Below are positions 24,571 through 32,960 of a stretch of DNA of 64,000 nucleotides, in pieces. A program made the position numbers and the translations under genes. Position 1 is the stretch's first letter. Each line of letters opens with the position of its first letter. The stretch covers positions 682,001-746,000 of the forward strand of contig CALSRO010000005.1 of the NCBI GenBank assembly GCA_943788775.1. The letters are read 5' to 3'. Under the pieces are notes generated by a model, which did no database searches, had not been told where the DNA came from, and saw only the letters and a list, made by a program, of their open reading frames with translations. Source of the DNA: an uncultured Flavobacteriales bacterium (GTDB lineage Bacteria; Bacteroidota; Bacteroidia; Flavobacteriales_G; Salibacteraceae).

Positions 24571-25266
24571 ATGAGCACCAATGAACTTAATTCTTACTTA
24601 AACTCCTTCGATCGTCCACAAAACTTTAATGACCAAGCTTGGAACCAACTATTGGAGCAAAGCCGTTCCGTTTGGAATAAATTTCTAGATGGTGAAGACT
24701 GGAAAGAAAGTCTCAATATTACATGTAAAGAAGCGTACTTGATGCTGGTCAACAGCGAGGGGAAGTTGATCATTAAAGATGATTCTTTACTCAACTATGT
24801 GAAAAATGAAAACGTCAAGTCATGGATTAAAAGAGTAGAAGAAATTGCCTTTAAATCTCTTCGAGACAAGCGTTACGAAATTGCGGAAAGATATTTTGGT
24901 AAGCTGATCAAATTGGATCCAACCAATGCTATGCATTATTACAGAAGAGCTTTAGTACGCAGTCAACTTCGAAATCAAAAAGACGCTCTCGCAGATTTGA
25001 CTGATGCAATAAACATTAATCCAAACGTATCTGTGTTTTATGCGAAACGTGCCGAAATGTTTCGATTACTAGATGTGGATCACAAAGCCATGTCAGATTT
25101 AAACAAGGCCATAAAATTGAATCCTGCTCGTCCCGATCTTTATGAATTAAGAGGTAAGTATCGATTATCCTTAGGAGATCGAGCTGGTGGGCGTCTTGAT
25201 TTATTGAGGGCCGAAGAATTGAATGGAGATTCAGAAGGATTTGATTCTATGACAAAGGCTGCTTAA
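24571..25266 (+). CDS. TPR-repeat protein, cytoplasmic, function unknown
   Basis: A 231-residue protein with no signal peptide. About three TPR motifs occupy residues 100-215 (AERYFGKLIKLDPTNAMHYY, ALADLTDAININPNVSVFY, AMSDLNKAIKLNPARPDLY). The N-terminal 90 residues are not recognised. It is followed by a terminator, so it is monocistronic. TPRs mediate protein-protein contacts; no partner can be inferred. Confidence 0.8.
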   Translation: MSTNELNSYLNSFDRPQNFNDQAWNQLLEQSRSVWNKFLDGEDWKESLNITCKEAYLMLVNSEGKLIIKDDSLLNYVKNENVKSWIKRVEEIAFKSLRDKRYEIAERYFGKLIKLDPTNAMHYYRRALVRSQLRNQKDALADLTDAININPNVSVFYAKRAEMFRLLDVDHKAMSDLNKAIKLNPARPDLYELRGKYRLSLGDRAGGRLDLLRAEELNGDSEGFDSMTKAA

Positions 25267-25308
25267 AGGCTCCAAGAGCTTATTGAAGTTTGAAAACTTA
25301 ATCTTTAA

Positions 25309-25333
25309 AGGTCCCTGTTTAGGGGCTTTTTTT
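25309..25333 (+). terminator. Rho-independent terminator after the TPR gene
   Basis: AGGTCCCT and AGGGGCTT form an 8-bp stem with two wobbles around GTTT, followed by a run of Ts. Confidence 0.75.
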
Positions 25334-25382
25334 ATGCATCAATTATTCTGAATTCATTTAGCTTAGCCCTCAGGTCTGGTAC

Positions 25383-26768
25383 ATGTTATTCAATAGCCCA
25401 CTTTTTATTCTTTACTTCCTACCTATTTTTTTGGGAGTTTATTATTTGGCGCCCAAAAGGTTCAAGAATGCGGTAGCCTTATTTGCGAGTTTGCTTTTCT
25501 ATGCCTGGGGTGCTCCGACCTTCGCTATTGTGCTCGTAGCTAGTGGCATGTTGGATTATTTTTTATCTCAACACCTACATAAAATTCATGGAAAAAAATG
25601 GTTGATTCTCGGGATCAGTTACAATCTCGGGACCCTTTTTCTTTTTAAGTATTTCAATTTTTTTATCGAAAATGTTCATCAGATATTCGATGCCATCGGC
25701 TTTGGATTTGATGCTTATTTAGAGTTGATTCTTCCTATTGGGATATCCTTCTTTACCTTTCAAAAGATAAGCTATTTATTAGATGTCTATAGAGGCGACA
25801 CTAAAAGGGCGGATTCTCTTTTGAATTACCTATTGTTCGTTAGCTTGTTTCCGCAGTTGATTGCTGGGCCTATTGTTCGATATAAGGAAATAGCCCAACA
25901 ACTAACAGATCGCTTCGAAAAAGATCACTGGCAATCTAGATTGAGTGGGCTATATCGTTTTATCATCGGATTGTCGAAAAAGGTGCTGATCGCTGATGCG
26001 CTCATCCCATTGGTCGGTGAATCATTTGGTGCGGGCGATGTTTCATCCCTGCAAGCCTGGGTTGGATTGTTAGCTTATACGATGCAGATCTATTTTGACT
26101 TCAGTGGATACAGCGATATGGCCATTGGCTTGGGGCGAATGATGGGTTTCCGGTTTCCAGAGAATTTCAATTGGCCATATGTCGCCAATGGGTTTCAAGA
26201 TTTTTGGAGCAGGTGGCATATCACATTGAGCAACTTCATGCGCGATTACCTCTACATTCCATTGGGAGGAAATAGGGCGAGTAATATCATTACGACTCGA
26301 AATTTATGGATTGTCTTCCTGCTCTCCGGTTTGTGGCATGGTGCCAATTGGACCTTCATCGTTTGGGGAGCCTGGCATGGTTTCTTTTTGACCATCGATC
26401 GATTTACGGGACTATTTAAAAAGTTACGTCCAGTGGTTTCACGGCTTCTTACTTTTCTCTTGGTTATGTTAGGCTGGGTGTGGTTTAGATCCGAAAATAT
26501 TTCCGCAGGCACAGATTTTTTCAAGACTCTAATTCAATTCAATGGCTCGGAGTTCAATATTACATCCCGACAACTATTCGTTCTATTCCTGTCCACAGCC
26601 ATTGCTATAACGCCTATTGCCAGAAAGAAAATGAGCATGACCAACTTTGAGTCTCAAAACAATAAGCAAGATTTATTGAAATCCGCATTCGCTTTTGCGT
26701 TGCTATTGTTGTCCTTGGGGCAAATGGCCTTGAGTCATGGTCAGCCGTTTATTTACTTCAGGTTTTAG
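25383..26768 (+). CDS. MBOAT family O-acyltransferase (AlgI-like)
   Basis: A 461-residue polytopic membrane protein. The MBOAT signature FQDFWSRWHITLSNFMRDYL and the catalytic histidine His319 in SGLWHGANWTF are clear, as is the conserved QKISYLLDVYRG region. AlgI-like enzymes pass acetyl groups across the inner membrane to acetylate exopolysaccharides or wall polymers. The usual AlgX/AlgJ/SGNH-type partner is not next to it, so the polymer acted on is unknown. Confidence 0.92.
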   Translation: MLFNSPLFILYFLPIFLGVYYLAPKRFKNAVALFASLLFYAWGAPTFAIVLVASGMLDYFLSQHLHKIHGKKWLILGISYNLGTLFLFKYFNFFIENVHQIFDAIGFGFDAYLELILPIGISFFTFQKISYLLDVYRGDTKRADSLLNYLLFVSLFPQLIAGPIVRYKEIAQQLTDRFEKDHWQSRLSGLYRFIIGLSKKVLIADALIPLVGESFGAGDVSSLQAWVGLLAYTMQIYFDFSGYSDMAIGLGRMMGFRFPENFNWPYVANGFQDFWSRWHITLSNFMRDYLYIPLGGNRASNIITTRNLWIVFLLSGLWHGANWTFIVWGAWHGFFLTIDRFTGLFKKLRPVVSRLLTFLLVMLGWVWFRSENISAGTDFFKTLIQFNGSEFNITSRQLFVLFLSTAIAITPIARKKMSMTNFESQNNKQDLLKSAFAFALLLLSLGQMALSHGQPFIYFRF

Positions 26769-26793
26769 GATCGTCAACGTTGTAAGATGCATC

Positions 26794-26823
26794 TTGCAAG
26801 TGGTCTTACATTATCTAACTTCG
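26794..26823 (+). promoter_or_regulatory. Promoter of ettA
   Basis: A TTG at 26794-26796 is followed after 19 bases by TAACTTCG (26816-26823), close to the Bacteroidota -33/-7 pair TTG-N19-TANNTTTG with one mismatch. It lies 18 bases before the ettA ATG. Confidence 0.5.
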
Positions 26824-26841
26824 CTCGACAATTATTAGAAC

Positions 26842-28530
26842 ATGTCAGAAGGCAAAAACATCATTTTCTCGCTACAGGGAGTAAGCAAAGTTTATCCACC
26901 AAGCAAAACGGTATTAAAAGACATTTATCTCAGCTTTTATTATGGAGCTAAGATTGGTATTATCGGTTTGAATGGATCAGGAAAGTCCAGTTTGCTCAAA
27001 ATCATTGCGGGAGTTGAAAAAGATTTCATTGGAGACTTAAGCTTCACCCAAGGTTTTTCAGTGGGTTACTTAGAACAAGAGCCACAGCTGGACGATTCTA
27101 AAACGGTCATCGAAGTGGTACGTGAAGGTGCCAGCGACATCACAGCTTTATTAGACGAATACGAGAAAATCAATAACGATTTTGGTCTGCCTGAAGTGTA
27201 TGAAAACCCTGATAAGATGGAGAAAATGATGGCTCGACAGGGTGAGTTACAAGATAAAATTGACGCGGTGGGAGCGTGGGAACTAGACTCGAAATTGGAG
27301 CGATCCATGGATGCCCTGCGAACACCAGAAGGCGATACACCCATCAAGAATTTGAGTGGAGGTGAGAGAAGACGAGTGGCCCTATGTCGATTGTTGATTC
27401 AACAACCCGATATCCTTTTATTGGACGAACCTACCAACCACTTAGATGCTGAATCTGTGGATTGGCTGGAACGGCACCTTCAGGAATATGCGGGTACAGT
27501 TATAGCGATTACTCACGATAGGTACTTCTTGGACAATGTGGCCGGTTGGATCTTAGAATTGGATCGAGGTGAGGGGATACCTTGGAAGGGGAATTACAGC
27601 TCTTGGTTAGATCAAAAGTCCAAGAGATTGGCACAAGAAGATAAGCAAGCAGGTAAACGTCAAAAAGCATTGGAGCGTGAATTGGAATGGGCGCGAATGA
27701 ACCCGAAAGGGCGTCAATCTAAGAGCAAAGCAAGGTTGGCTAACTACAACAAAATGCTGGGCGAAGAGCAAAAAGCCAAAGAAGAGAAGTTGGAATTATA
27801 CATTCCGCCTGGGCCGCGATTGGGTAATAAAGTGATTGAGGCCAATGGTGTCAGCAAGGCCTTTGGCGATAAGTTGTTGTATGAAAATCTAAATTTCAAT
27901 TTACCACCCGCAGGTATAGTCGGAATCATTGGTCCAAATGGTGCGGGAAAAACCACCTTGTTCCGAATGATCATGGGACAAGAAACGCCAGATTCGGGCG
28001 AGTTTAAAGTGGGCGAAACCGTCAAGGTGGGCTACGTTGACCAAGCACACGAAGAAATTGATGTGGAGAAAACCATCTATGAAGTGATCAGTGGTGGAAC
28101 CGATTTAATCAATGTAGGTGGGCGTGAAATCAACGCAAGGGCATACGTTTCAAAATTCAATTTTGGAGGTAGTGACCAAGGTAAAAAAGTGAAGGTGTTG
28201 TCCGGTGGAGAGCGCAATCGATTGCATTTGGCCATGACTTTGAAGGAAGGCGCAAACGTGCTCTTACTCGATGAGCCAACCAATGATCTAGATATTAACA
28301 CGCTTCGTGCACTGGAAGAAGCCCTAGATAATTTTGCGGGCTGTGCCGTAATAATTAGTCACGACCGTTGGTTCTTGGATCGGGTATGTACGCACATTCT
28401 GGCTTTTGAAGGCAACAGTGAAGTGGTATACTTCGAAGGCGGTTACAGCGACTACGAAGAGAATCGTAAGAAGCGCATGGGGGATGATGCTCCTAAGCGC
28501 ATCCGATATAAGAAGCTGGGAAAGGTTTAA
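26842..28530 (+). CDS. ettA: ABC-F protein EttA (energy-dependent translational throttle)
   Basis: A 562-residue soluble protein with two ABC ATPase domains. Walker A motifs are GLNGSGKSSLL and GPNGAGKTTLF, ABC signatures LSGGERRRVALCR and LSGGERNRLHLA, and Walker B motifs end LLLDEPTNHLD and LLLDEPTNDLD. The linker (about 245-320, rich in Arg/Lys, ARMNPKGRQSKSKARLANY) is the ribosome-binding P-site tRNA-interaction motif of EttA. EttA gates ribosome entry into elongation according to ATP level. Full length matches the family (about 555 residues). Confidence 0.96.
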   Translation: MSEGKNIIFSLQGVSKVYPPSKTVLKDIYLSFYYGAKIGIIGLNGSGKSSLLKIIAGVEKDFIGDLSFTQGFSVGYLEQEPQLDDSKTVIEVVREGASDITALLDEYEKINNDFGLPEVYENPDKMEKMMARQGELQDKIDAVGAWELDSKLERSMDALRTPEGDTPIKNLSGGERRRVALCRLLIQQPDILLLDEPTNHLDAESVDWLERHLQEYAGTVIAITHDRYFLDNVAGWILELDRGEGIPWKGNYSSWLDQKSKRLAQEDKQAGKRQKALERELEWARMNPKGRQSKSKARLANYNKMLGEEQKAKEEKLELYIPPGPRLGNKVIEANGVSKAFGDKLLYENLNFNLPPAGIVGIIGPNGAGKTTLFRMIMGQETPDSGEFKVGETVKVGYVDQAHEEIDVEKTIYEVISGGTDLINVGGREINARAYVSKFNFGGSDQGKKVKVLSGGERNRLHLAMTLKEGANVLLLDEPTNDLDINTLRALEEALDNFAGCAVIISHDRWFLDRVCTHILAFEGNSEVVYFEGGYSDYEENRKKRMGDDAPKRIRYKKLGKV

Positions 28531-28585
28531 AGCCAGTTCTTGCTGAAATAGTTTCTTTCTACATTTTATCATTGATTAGGCATCT

Positions 28586-28593
28586 TACATTTG
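28586..28593 (+). promoter_or_regulatory. -7 box of the hisS-hutH promoter
   Basis: TACATTTG, a perfect TANNTTTG match, ending 7 bases before the hisS ATG. Transcription from it would start almost at the start codon. Confidence 0.5.
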
Positions 28594-28600
28594 CCGACCT

Positions 28601-29980
28601 ATGGCAAACAAACCATCTATTCCAAAAGGCACAAGAGATTTCTTGCCCGAGCAAAGTCTGAAACGACAATTCATTTTTGATACCGCCAAAGGCGTGTTTC
28701 AATTGTATGGATACCAACCCATAGAAACTCCAGCGATGGAGAATTTGGACACACTCACTGGCAAGTATGGCGAAGAAGGGGATAAGTTGATTTATAAAAT
28801 CCTTAACAATGGTGACTTTTTAGAGAAGGCCAATCAGGATGATTTGGATGCCAAGGCGTCCAACAAAGTGGCCACACAAATCAGTGATCGAGCCTTACGC
28901 TACGACCTCACCGTACCCTTTGCGCGATTCGTTGTTCAGAATCAAAACGAGTTGAGCTTTCCATTCAAGCGCTATCAAATTCAACCCGTGTGGAGGGCAG
29001 ATAGGCCACAGCGCGGCAGATACCGCGAATTTTATCAGTGCGATGTAGATGTGATCGGTAGTGATTCATTGCTCAATGAAGCGGAGTTGCTCTGCATAGT
29101 CAGTGATGTGTTTGATGCGCTGGGATTGGGTGATATTCAAATTCGACTGAACAACCGGAAGATTTTAAGCGGTATCGCACACGCAACTGGGCTGGGCGAT
29201 CATTTTGGTGAAATGACCATTGCCATCGATAAATCGGATAAAATCGGAGTGGATGGAGTTCGTGAAGAAATGATCAAACGCGGATTGCCCGCTGCTGGTG
29301 TCAAGAAGGCCTTGGATCACATCAGCCGCAAAGCCGATGCCGACACCTTATTGAGAATGCTTTCGGGTTCGCTGACCGGAGAGTTGGAAGGGCAAAAAGG
29401 CATTGACGAGATGCGCAAAACCTTGAAGGCTTTACCACCGCATGTGCGCAAAAAGGTCAGCATAGACTTGACACTCGCACGAGGCTTGAATTATTACACA
29501 GGTGCGATCATCGAGGTCGGTCATTCCAAATTTCCATCCAGCATTTGCGGTGGCGGCCGATACGATGATTTGACCGGAATTTTCGGGCTAAAAAACATGA
29601 GTGGAGTTGGTGTCAGTTTCGGGGCAGACCGCATCTATGACCTCATGGAAGAACTTAGTTTATTTCCAACCACATTGAAGGCCGCTAGTGATATTATCTT
29701 TATCAACTTTGGTGAAACGGAGTCGCTGGAGTGTATGCAGTTGGCGATGGAACTAAGAGCGGAAGGATATTCAGCAGAGGTATATCCAGATGCAGCCAAG
29801 ATGCAAAAGCAAATGAAATATGCCGATGCCCGAGGCTTTCGATTTGTCATTTTAATTGGCTCCGAAGAGTTGAAAGAAGAAAGGGCAAATGTCAAGGACA
29901 TGAGTACAGGAGATCAGTCATCGGTTTTGCTCAGTGACTTGAATAAATTCATTTTTGATAAATTAGGAAGCGATGATTGA
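28601..29980 (+). CDS. hisS: Histidyl-tRNA synthetase
   Basis: A 459-residue class II aminoacyl-tRNA synthetase that charges tRNA-His. Motif 1 region GTRDFLPEQSLKRQFIFD; motif 2 RYQIQPVWRADRPQRGRYREF; histidine-binding signature LARGLNYYTGAIIEV; motif 3 GVGVSFGADRIYDLM. The C-terminal anticodon-binding domain occupies about residues 365-455. The stop overlaps the start of hutH by 8 bases, linking histidine use in translation with histidine breakdown on one transcript. Confidence 0.97.
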   Translation: MANKPSIPKGTRDFLPEQSLKRQFIFDTAKGVFQLYGYQPIETPAMENLDTLTGKYGEEGDKLIYKILNNGDFLEKANQDDLDAKASNKVATQISDRALRYDLTVPFARFVVQNQNELSFPFKRYQIQPVWRADRPQRGRYREFYQCDVDVIGSDSLLNEAELLCIVSDVFDALGLGDIQIRLNNRKILSGIAHATGLGDHFGEMTIAIDKSDKIGVDGVREEMIKRGLPAAGVKKALDHISRKADADTLLRMLSGSLTGELEGQKGIDEMRKTLKALPPHVRKKVSIDLTLARGLNYYTGAIIEVGHSKFPSSICGGGRYDDLTGIFGLKNMSGVGVSFGADRIYDLMEELSLFPTTLKAASDIIFINFGETESLECMQLAMELRAEGYSAEVYPDAAKMQKQMKYADARGFRFVILIGSEELKEERANVKDMSTGDQSSVLLSDLNKFIFDKLGSDD

Positions 29981-31439
29981 GTTAAGCTTAAAGCAATATT
30001 CCATCAAGGAAATTGGTGACATCATCGATAGTGATGATAAAATTTGTTTGGCTTTTGGGCTTTTAGATAAAGTTCAGCGTGGTCGTACATTTTTGGAAGA
30101 ATATGTAAAAAAGGCAGAGCGTCCGATTTATGGCATCAATACTGGCTTTGGAAGTTTATGTGATGTGGAAATCAGCCACGATCAGTTAGGACAGCTTCAA
30201 GAGAACTTGGTGAAATCTCATGCGTGCGGCATTGGCGATGAAGTCCGACCAGAGATTGTAAGGTATATGCTCTTGCTAAAGATTTTAGGCCTATCCAAGG
30301 GTAATTCGGGAATTCGTCTTGAGACCATCCAGATGCTGATTGATTTGTACAATCACAAAATCACCCCGGTAGTGTTTGATCAAGGGTCATTGGGTGCGTC
30401 AGGCGATTTAGCACCACTCGCACATTTGTCGCTGCCGCTTATAGGTTTAGGAGAGGTTTGGTTTGATGGATTACGGATCGATTCGAAATTAGCTTTGGAA
30501 CAATGTGGTTTAAAAGCCATTTCATTGGATTCAAAGGAAGGTCTTGCTCTTTTGAATGGAACGCAGTTTATGTCTGCACACGGCACATACATGCTTTATC
30601 ATTTGGAACATTGGTTAGCTCAAGGAGATAAAGTTGCCGCACTTTCACTGGATGCTTATGATGGTCGACCTGAACCCTTTGACGATGCCGTACACGCGGT
30701 TCGTCCGCATAATGGTCAACGAGAAACTGCGGCTACAATGCGATCGCTATTAGAAGGAAGTGAATGGATTAATCAGGAGAAAAAGCACGTTCAAGATCCG
30801 TATTCATTTAGATGCATACCACAAGTGCACGGAGCCAGTAAGGACGCGATTGCACATATCGCCAGTGTTTTCGAAACGGAAATTAACTCGGTGACGGACA
30901 ATCCAACCTTGATTCCAGAAGAGGATAAAATTATTTCTGCAGGCAATTTTCATGGTCAACCATTGGCAATCAATCTGGATTATTTGTGCATTGCCTTGGC
31001 AGAATTGGCCAGCATTTCGGAGCGCAGAACATATAAATTAATCGGGGGTCAACGCGGTTTACCTGCATACCTAGTAGCCAATCCCGGATTGAATAGTGGA
31101 TTGATGATTGCGCAATACACAGCCGCCTCCATCGTGAGTCAAAACAAACAATTGTGCTCACCTGCATCTGTGGATACCATCGACTCGTCAAATGGACAAG
31201 AAGATCATGTGAGTATGGGAGCAAACGCAGCCACAAAGGCATTGCGCGTCTTCGAAAATTATCAAAAAGTGATGGGCATAGAAATGCTCTCAGCTGCACA
31301 AGCTGCAGATTTGAGAGAAGGGAATAGCTCTAAAGACTTAATGCACTTTTTACAGGCTTTCAGAAAAGAAGTAGCATTTATTCAGGATGATCGTGTGTTA
31401 CACTATGACATGGAAAAATCAAAAGACTTCCTAGCGTAA
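29973..31439 (+). CDS. hutH: Histidine ammonia-lyase (aromatic amino acid lyase family)
   Basis: A 488-residue lyase that removes ammonia from histidine to give urocanate. Ala142-Ser143-Gly144 in GSLGASGDLAPLAHL form the MIO electrophile by self-cyclisation. YGINTGFGSL and the selectivity segment KSHACGIGDEV (His in the second position, as in histidine and tyrosine lyases rather than phenylalanine lyases) are present. Tyrosine ammonia-lyase activity cannot be excluded from sequence alone. The other hut genes are not in this window; only hisS is linked. Confidence 0.87.
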   Translation: MIELSLKQYSIKEIGDIIDSDDKICLAFGLLDKVQRGRTFLEEYVKKAERPIYGINTGFGSLCDVEISHDQLGQLQENLVKSHACGIGDEVRPEIVRYMLLLKILGLSKGNSGIRLETIQMLIDLYNHKITPVVFDQGSLGASGDLAPLAHLSLPLIGLGEVWFDGLRIDSKLALEQCGLKAISLDSKEGLALLNGTQFMSAHGTYMLYHLEHWLAQGDKVAALSLDAYDGRPEPFDDAVHAVRPHNGQRETAATMRSLLEGSEWINQEKKHVQDPYSFRCIPQVHGASKDAIAHIASVFETEINSVTDNPTLIPEEDKIISAGNFHGQPLAINLDYLCIALAELASISERRTYKLIGGQRGLPAYLVANPGLNSGLMIAQYTAASIVSQNKQLCSPASVDTIDSSNGQEDHVSMGANAATKALRVFENYQKVMGIEMLSAAQAADLREGNSSKDLMHFLQAFRKEVAFIQDDRVLHYDMEKSKDFLA

Positions 31440-31448
31440 TTTTTTTGG

Positions 31449-31477
31449 TAAATTAGTTTATATAATAAACTAATTTA
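31449..31477. promoter_or_regulatory. Perfect 13-bp inverted repeat, likely operator
   Basis: The arms TAAATTAGTTTAT (31449-31461) and ATAAACTAATTTA (31465-31477) are exact reverse complements around ATA. The right arm overlaps the -7 box at 31476-31483, and the site lies directly before an operon that includes a winged-helix regulator. It has no GC-rich stem and no T run, so it is not a terminator of hutH. Autoregulation by the 32068 gene product is inferred. Confidence 0.65.
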
Positions 31478-31483
31478 TATTTG
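31476..31483 (+). promoter_or_regulatory. -7 box of the membrane protein / regulator operon
   Basis: TATATTTG, a perfect TANNTTTG match, 16 bases before the ATG at 31500, overlapping the right arm of the palindrome. A TTA about 20 bases upstream may serve as a poor -33. Confidence 0.5.
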
Positions 31484-31499
31484 ATGAAAATTTGAAACA

Positions 31500-32075
31500 A
31501 TGAACACAGAAAAAGAAATGAATCCTGAGGAGAGTTTAGCTATTATCCACGCTATGATTAACAAAGCTCGATTCAATTTTAGCAGAGGTAGTTTTTACTT
31601 TATTACATGGGGTATCCTATTGTTTATCGCGGCTATTTTCGAATATGTTGCACAGCAAACACAAATAGAAATGTTCTACTTAGGTTGGCCCATTGCAGGG
31701 ATGGTTGGTGGGATTGCCTCAGGAATTTACGGTTCTAAATCAAGAGCGCAGGGGCCGAATACTCATCTTGATAAAGTCTATTCCGCCATTTGGACCACCT
31801 ATTTCTTCACATTGATCATGCTTATTACAAGCATGGTGGTGAACAAGATTAATCCTGGTCCATACATCCTACTGATCACAGGTTTACCCACCTTTTTGAC
31901 AGGATATATATTAGCATTCAGGCCCCTGAAATTGGGAGGAATTTTATTCTGGGGAGCTGGTTTGTTCAGTATGTTTTTCTTTTCTGAGTTTACCTCCCTG
32001 ATATTCGGAGCGGTTATGTTAGGTGGATATTTAGTACCGGGATTATTAATGCGACAAATGAAGGAGAATGTTTAA
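31500..32075 (+). CDS. Small membrane protein, first gene of a regulator operon
   Basis: A 191-residue protein with five or six hydrophobic segments (about 33-50, 60-78, 98-115, 124-143, 150-170, 172-185). No known domain was recognised. Its end overlaps the start of the winged-helix gene by 8 bases. This pairing of a small multi-pass protein with a winged-helix regulator is frequent in Bacteroidota, but the function is unknown. Confidence 0.72.
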   Translation: MNTEKEMNPEESLAIIHAMINKARFNFSRGSFYFITWGILLFIAAIFEYVAQQTQIEMFYLGWPIAGMVGGIASGIYGSKSRAQGPNTHLDKVYSAIWTTYFFTLIMLITSMVVNKINPGPYILLITGLPTFLTGYILAFRPLKLGGILFWGAGLFSMFFFSEFTSLIFGAVMLGGYLVPGLLMRQMKENV

Positions 32076-32358
32076 ACCATTAGATCCTTTGCTTCACTCA
32101 CCGCTGCGATTGGCGGTTATGTCTCTTTTGGTGAGTGTTGATGAAGCAGATTTCGGTTTTTTGAAGGAAAAGACGGAATCCACAGCAGGCAATTTGAGCG
32201 TGCAGTTGTCCAAATTAGAAGAAGCAAAGTATATCAGCGTCACAAAAGGTTATAAAGGCAAACGACCATCAACGACATGTAAAATCACAAAGGTAGGTGA
32301 GACCGCCTTCAAAGCGTATGTCAACTCTTTGAATCAATACATAAATCCTATAAAATGA
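32068..32358 (+). CDS. Winged-helix transcriptional regulator
   Basis: A 96-residue protein. MFKPLDPLLHSPLRLAVMSL and the recognition-helix region TAGNLSVQLSKLEEAKYI, followed by a basic wing (VTKGYKGKRPSTTCKIT), match the short winged-helix family (MarR/PadR-like, HTH_34). It is co-transcribed with the genes on both sides (overlaps of 8 and 4 bases) and is the likely reader of the palindrome at 31449-31477. Confidence 0.85.
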   Translation: MFKPLDPLLHSPLRLAVMSLLVSVDEADFGFLKEKTESTAGNLSVQLSKLEEAKYISVTKGYKGKRPSTTCKITKVGETAFKAYVNSLNQYINPIK

Positions 32359-32939
32359 AACGATTAATTCTATGCATAATTTGCCTGCAATTCGGCATTT
32401 CGAAAGCCCAGGAATCGACCCAGTATTTATTTGATGGCGAACTGAATATTTCAGGCTTTGGTGGTGTCATAGGCGAAATTTCATTGATAAAAGATCGCAC
32501 CATCTACTCGGTGGGCGGTGGAGGAGGTATGTTGATCAACCAAAAGGCGTTTATAGGTGGATACGGCATGGGTAATGTTGTGGATAATCAATTGTTTCGA
32601 TACAATGGGTCGGCAGTCGGTTTAGAAATGGGGCACGGTGGCCTCTGGTTTGGATATAACTTCCTACCTAAAAAGGTGGTTCATTTCGGGCTCTGCGCTA
32701 GAACAGGCTGGGGCGGCATTGGAGTAGTGGACAAAAACGGTAACGGGATTCTCAATGACGGGATATTTGTTTTGACGCCACAGGCAGATTTAGCTGTCAA
32801 TGTTTTACCATTCATGAAGGTGAATATGTCCATTGGTTATCGAGCGGTTACCGGAGCGAATAACCCGTTCATAACTAATGCCGAATTAAGTTCACCCACA
32901 GGTTTAATTGGATTTTATTTTGGCTGGTTTGGTGAATAA
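32355..32939 (+). CDS. Exported protein of the winged-helix operon, function unknown
   Basis: A 194-residue protein with a signal peptide (about 1-18, MKRLILCIICLQFGISKA) and a glycine-rich beta-type body (GGVIGEISLIKDRTIY, GAVGLEMGHGGLWFGYNF), suggesting an outer-membrane or periplasmic beta protein. Translationally coupled to the regulator by a 4-base overlap. No family recognised. Confidence 0.7.
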   Translation: MKRLILCIICLQFGISKAQESTQYLFDGELNISGFGGVIGEISLIKDRTIYSVGGGGGMLINQKAFIGGYGMGNVVDNQLFRYNGSAVGLEMGHGGLWFGYNFLPKKVVHFGLCARTGWGGIGVVDKNGNGILNDGIFVLTPQADLAVNVLPFMKVNMSIGYRAVTGANNPFITNAELSSPTGLIGFYFGWFGE

Positions 32940-32960
32940 AAAATGAGCCACTTTTGTCCT

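Noticed and set aside
31449..31477. The palindrome as a terminator of hutH
   Set aside because: The stem is almost pure AT and has no following T run; its overlap with a -7 box fits an operator better.
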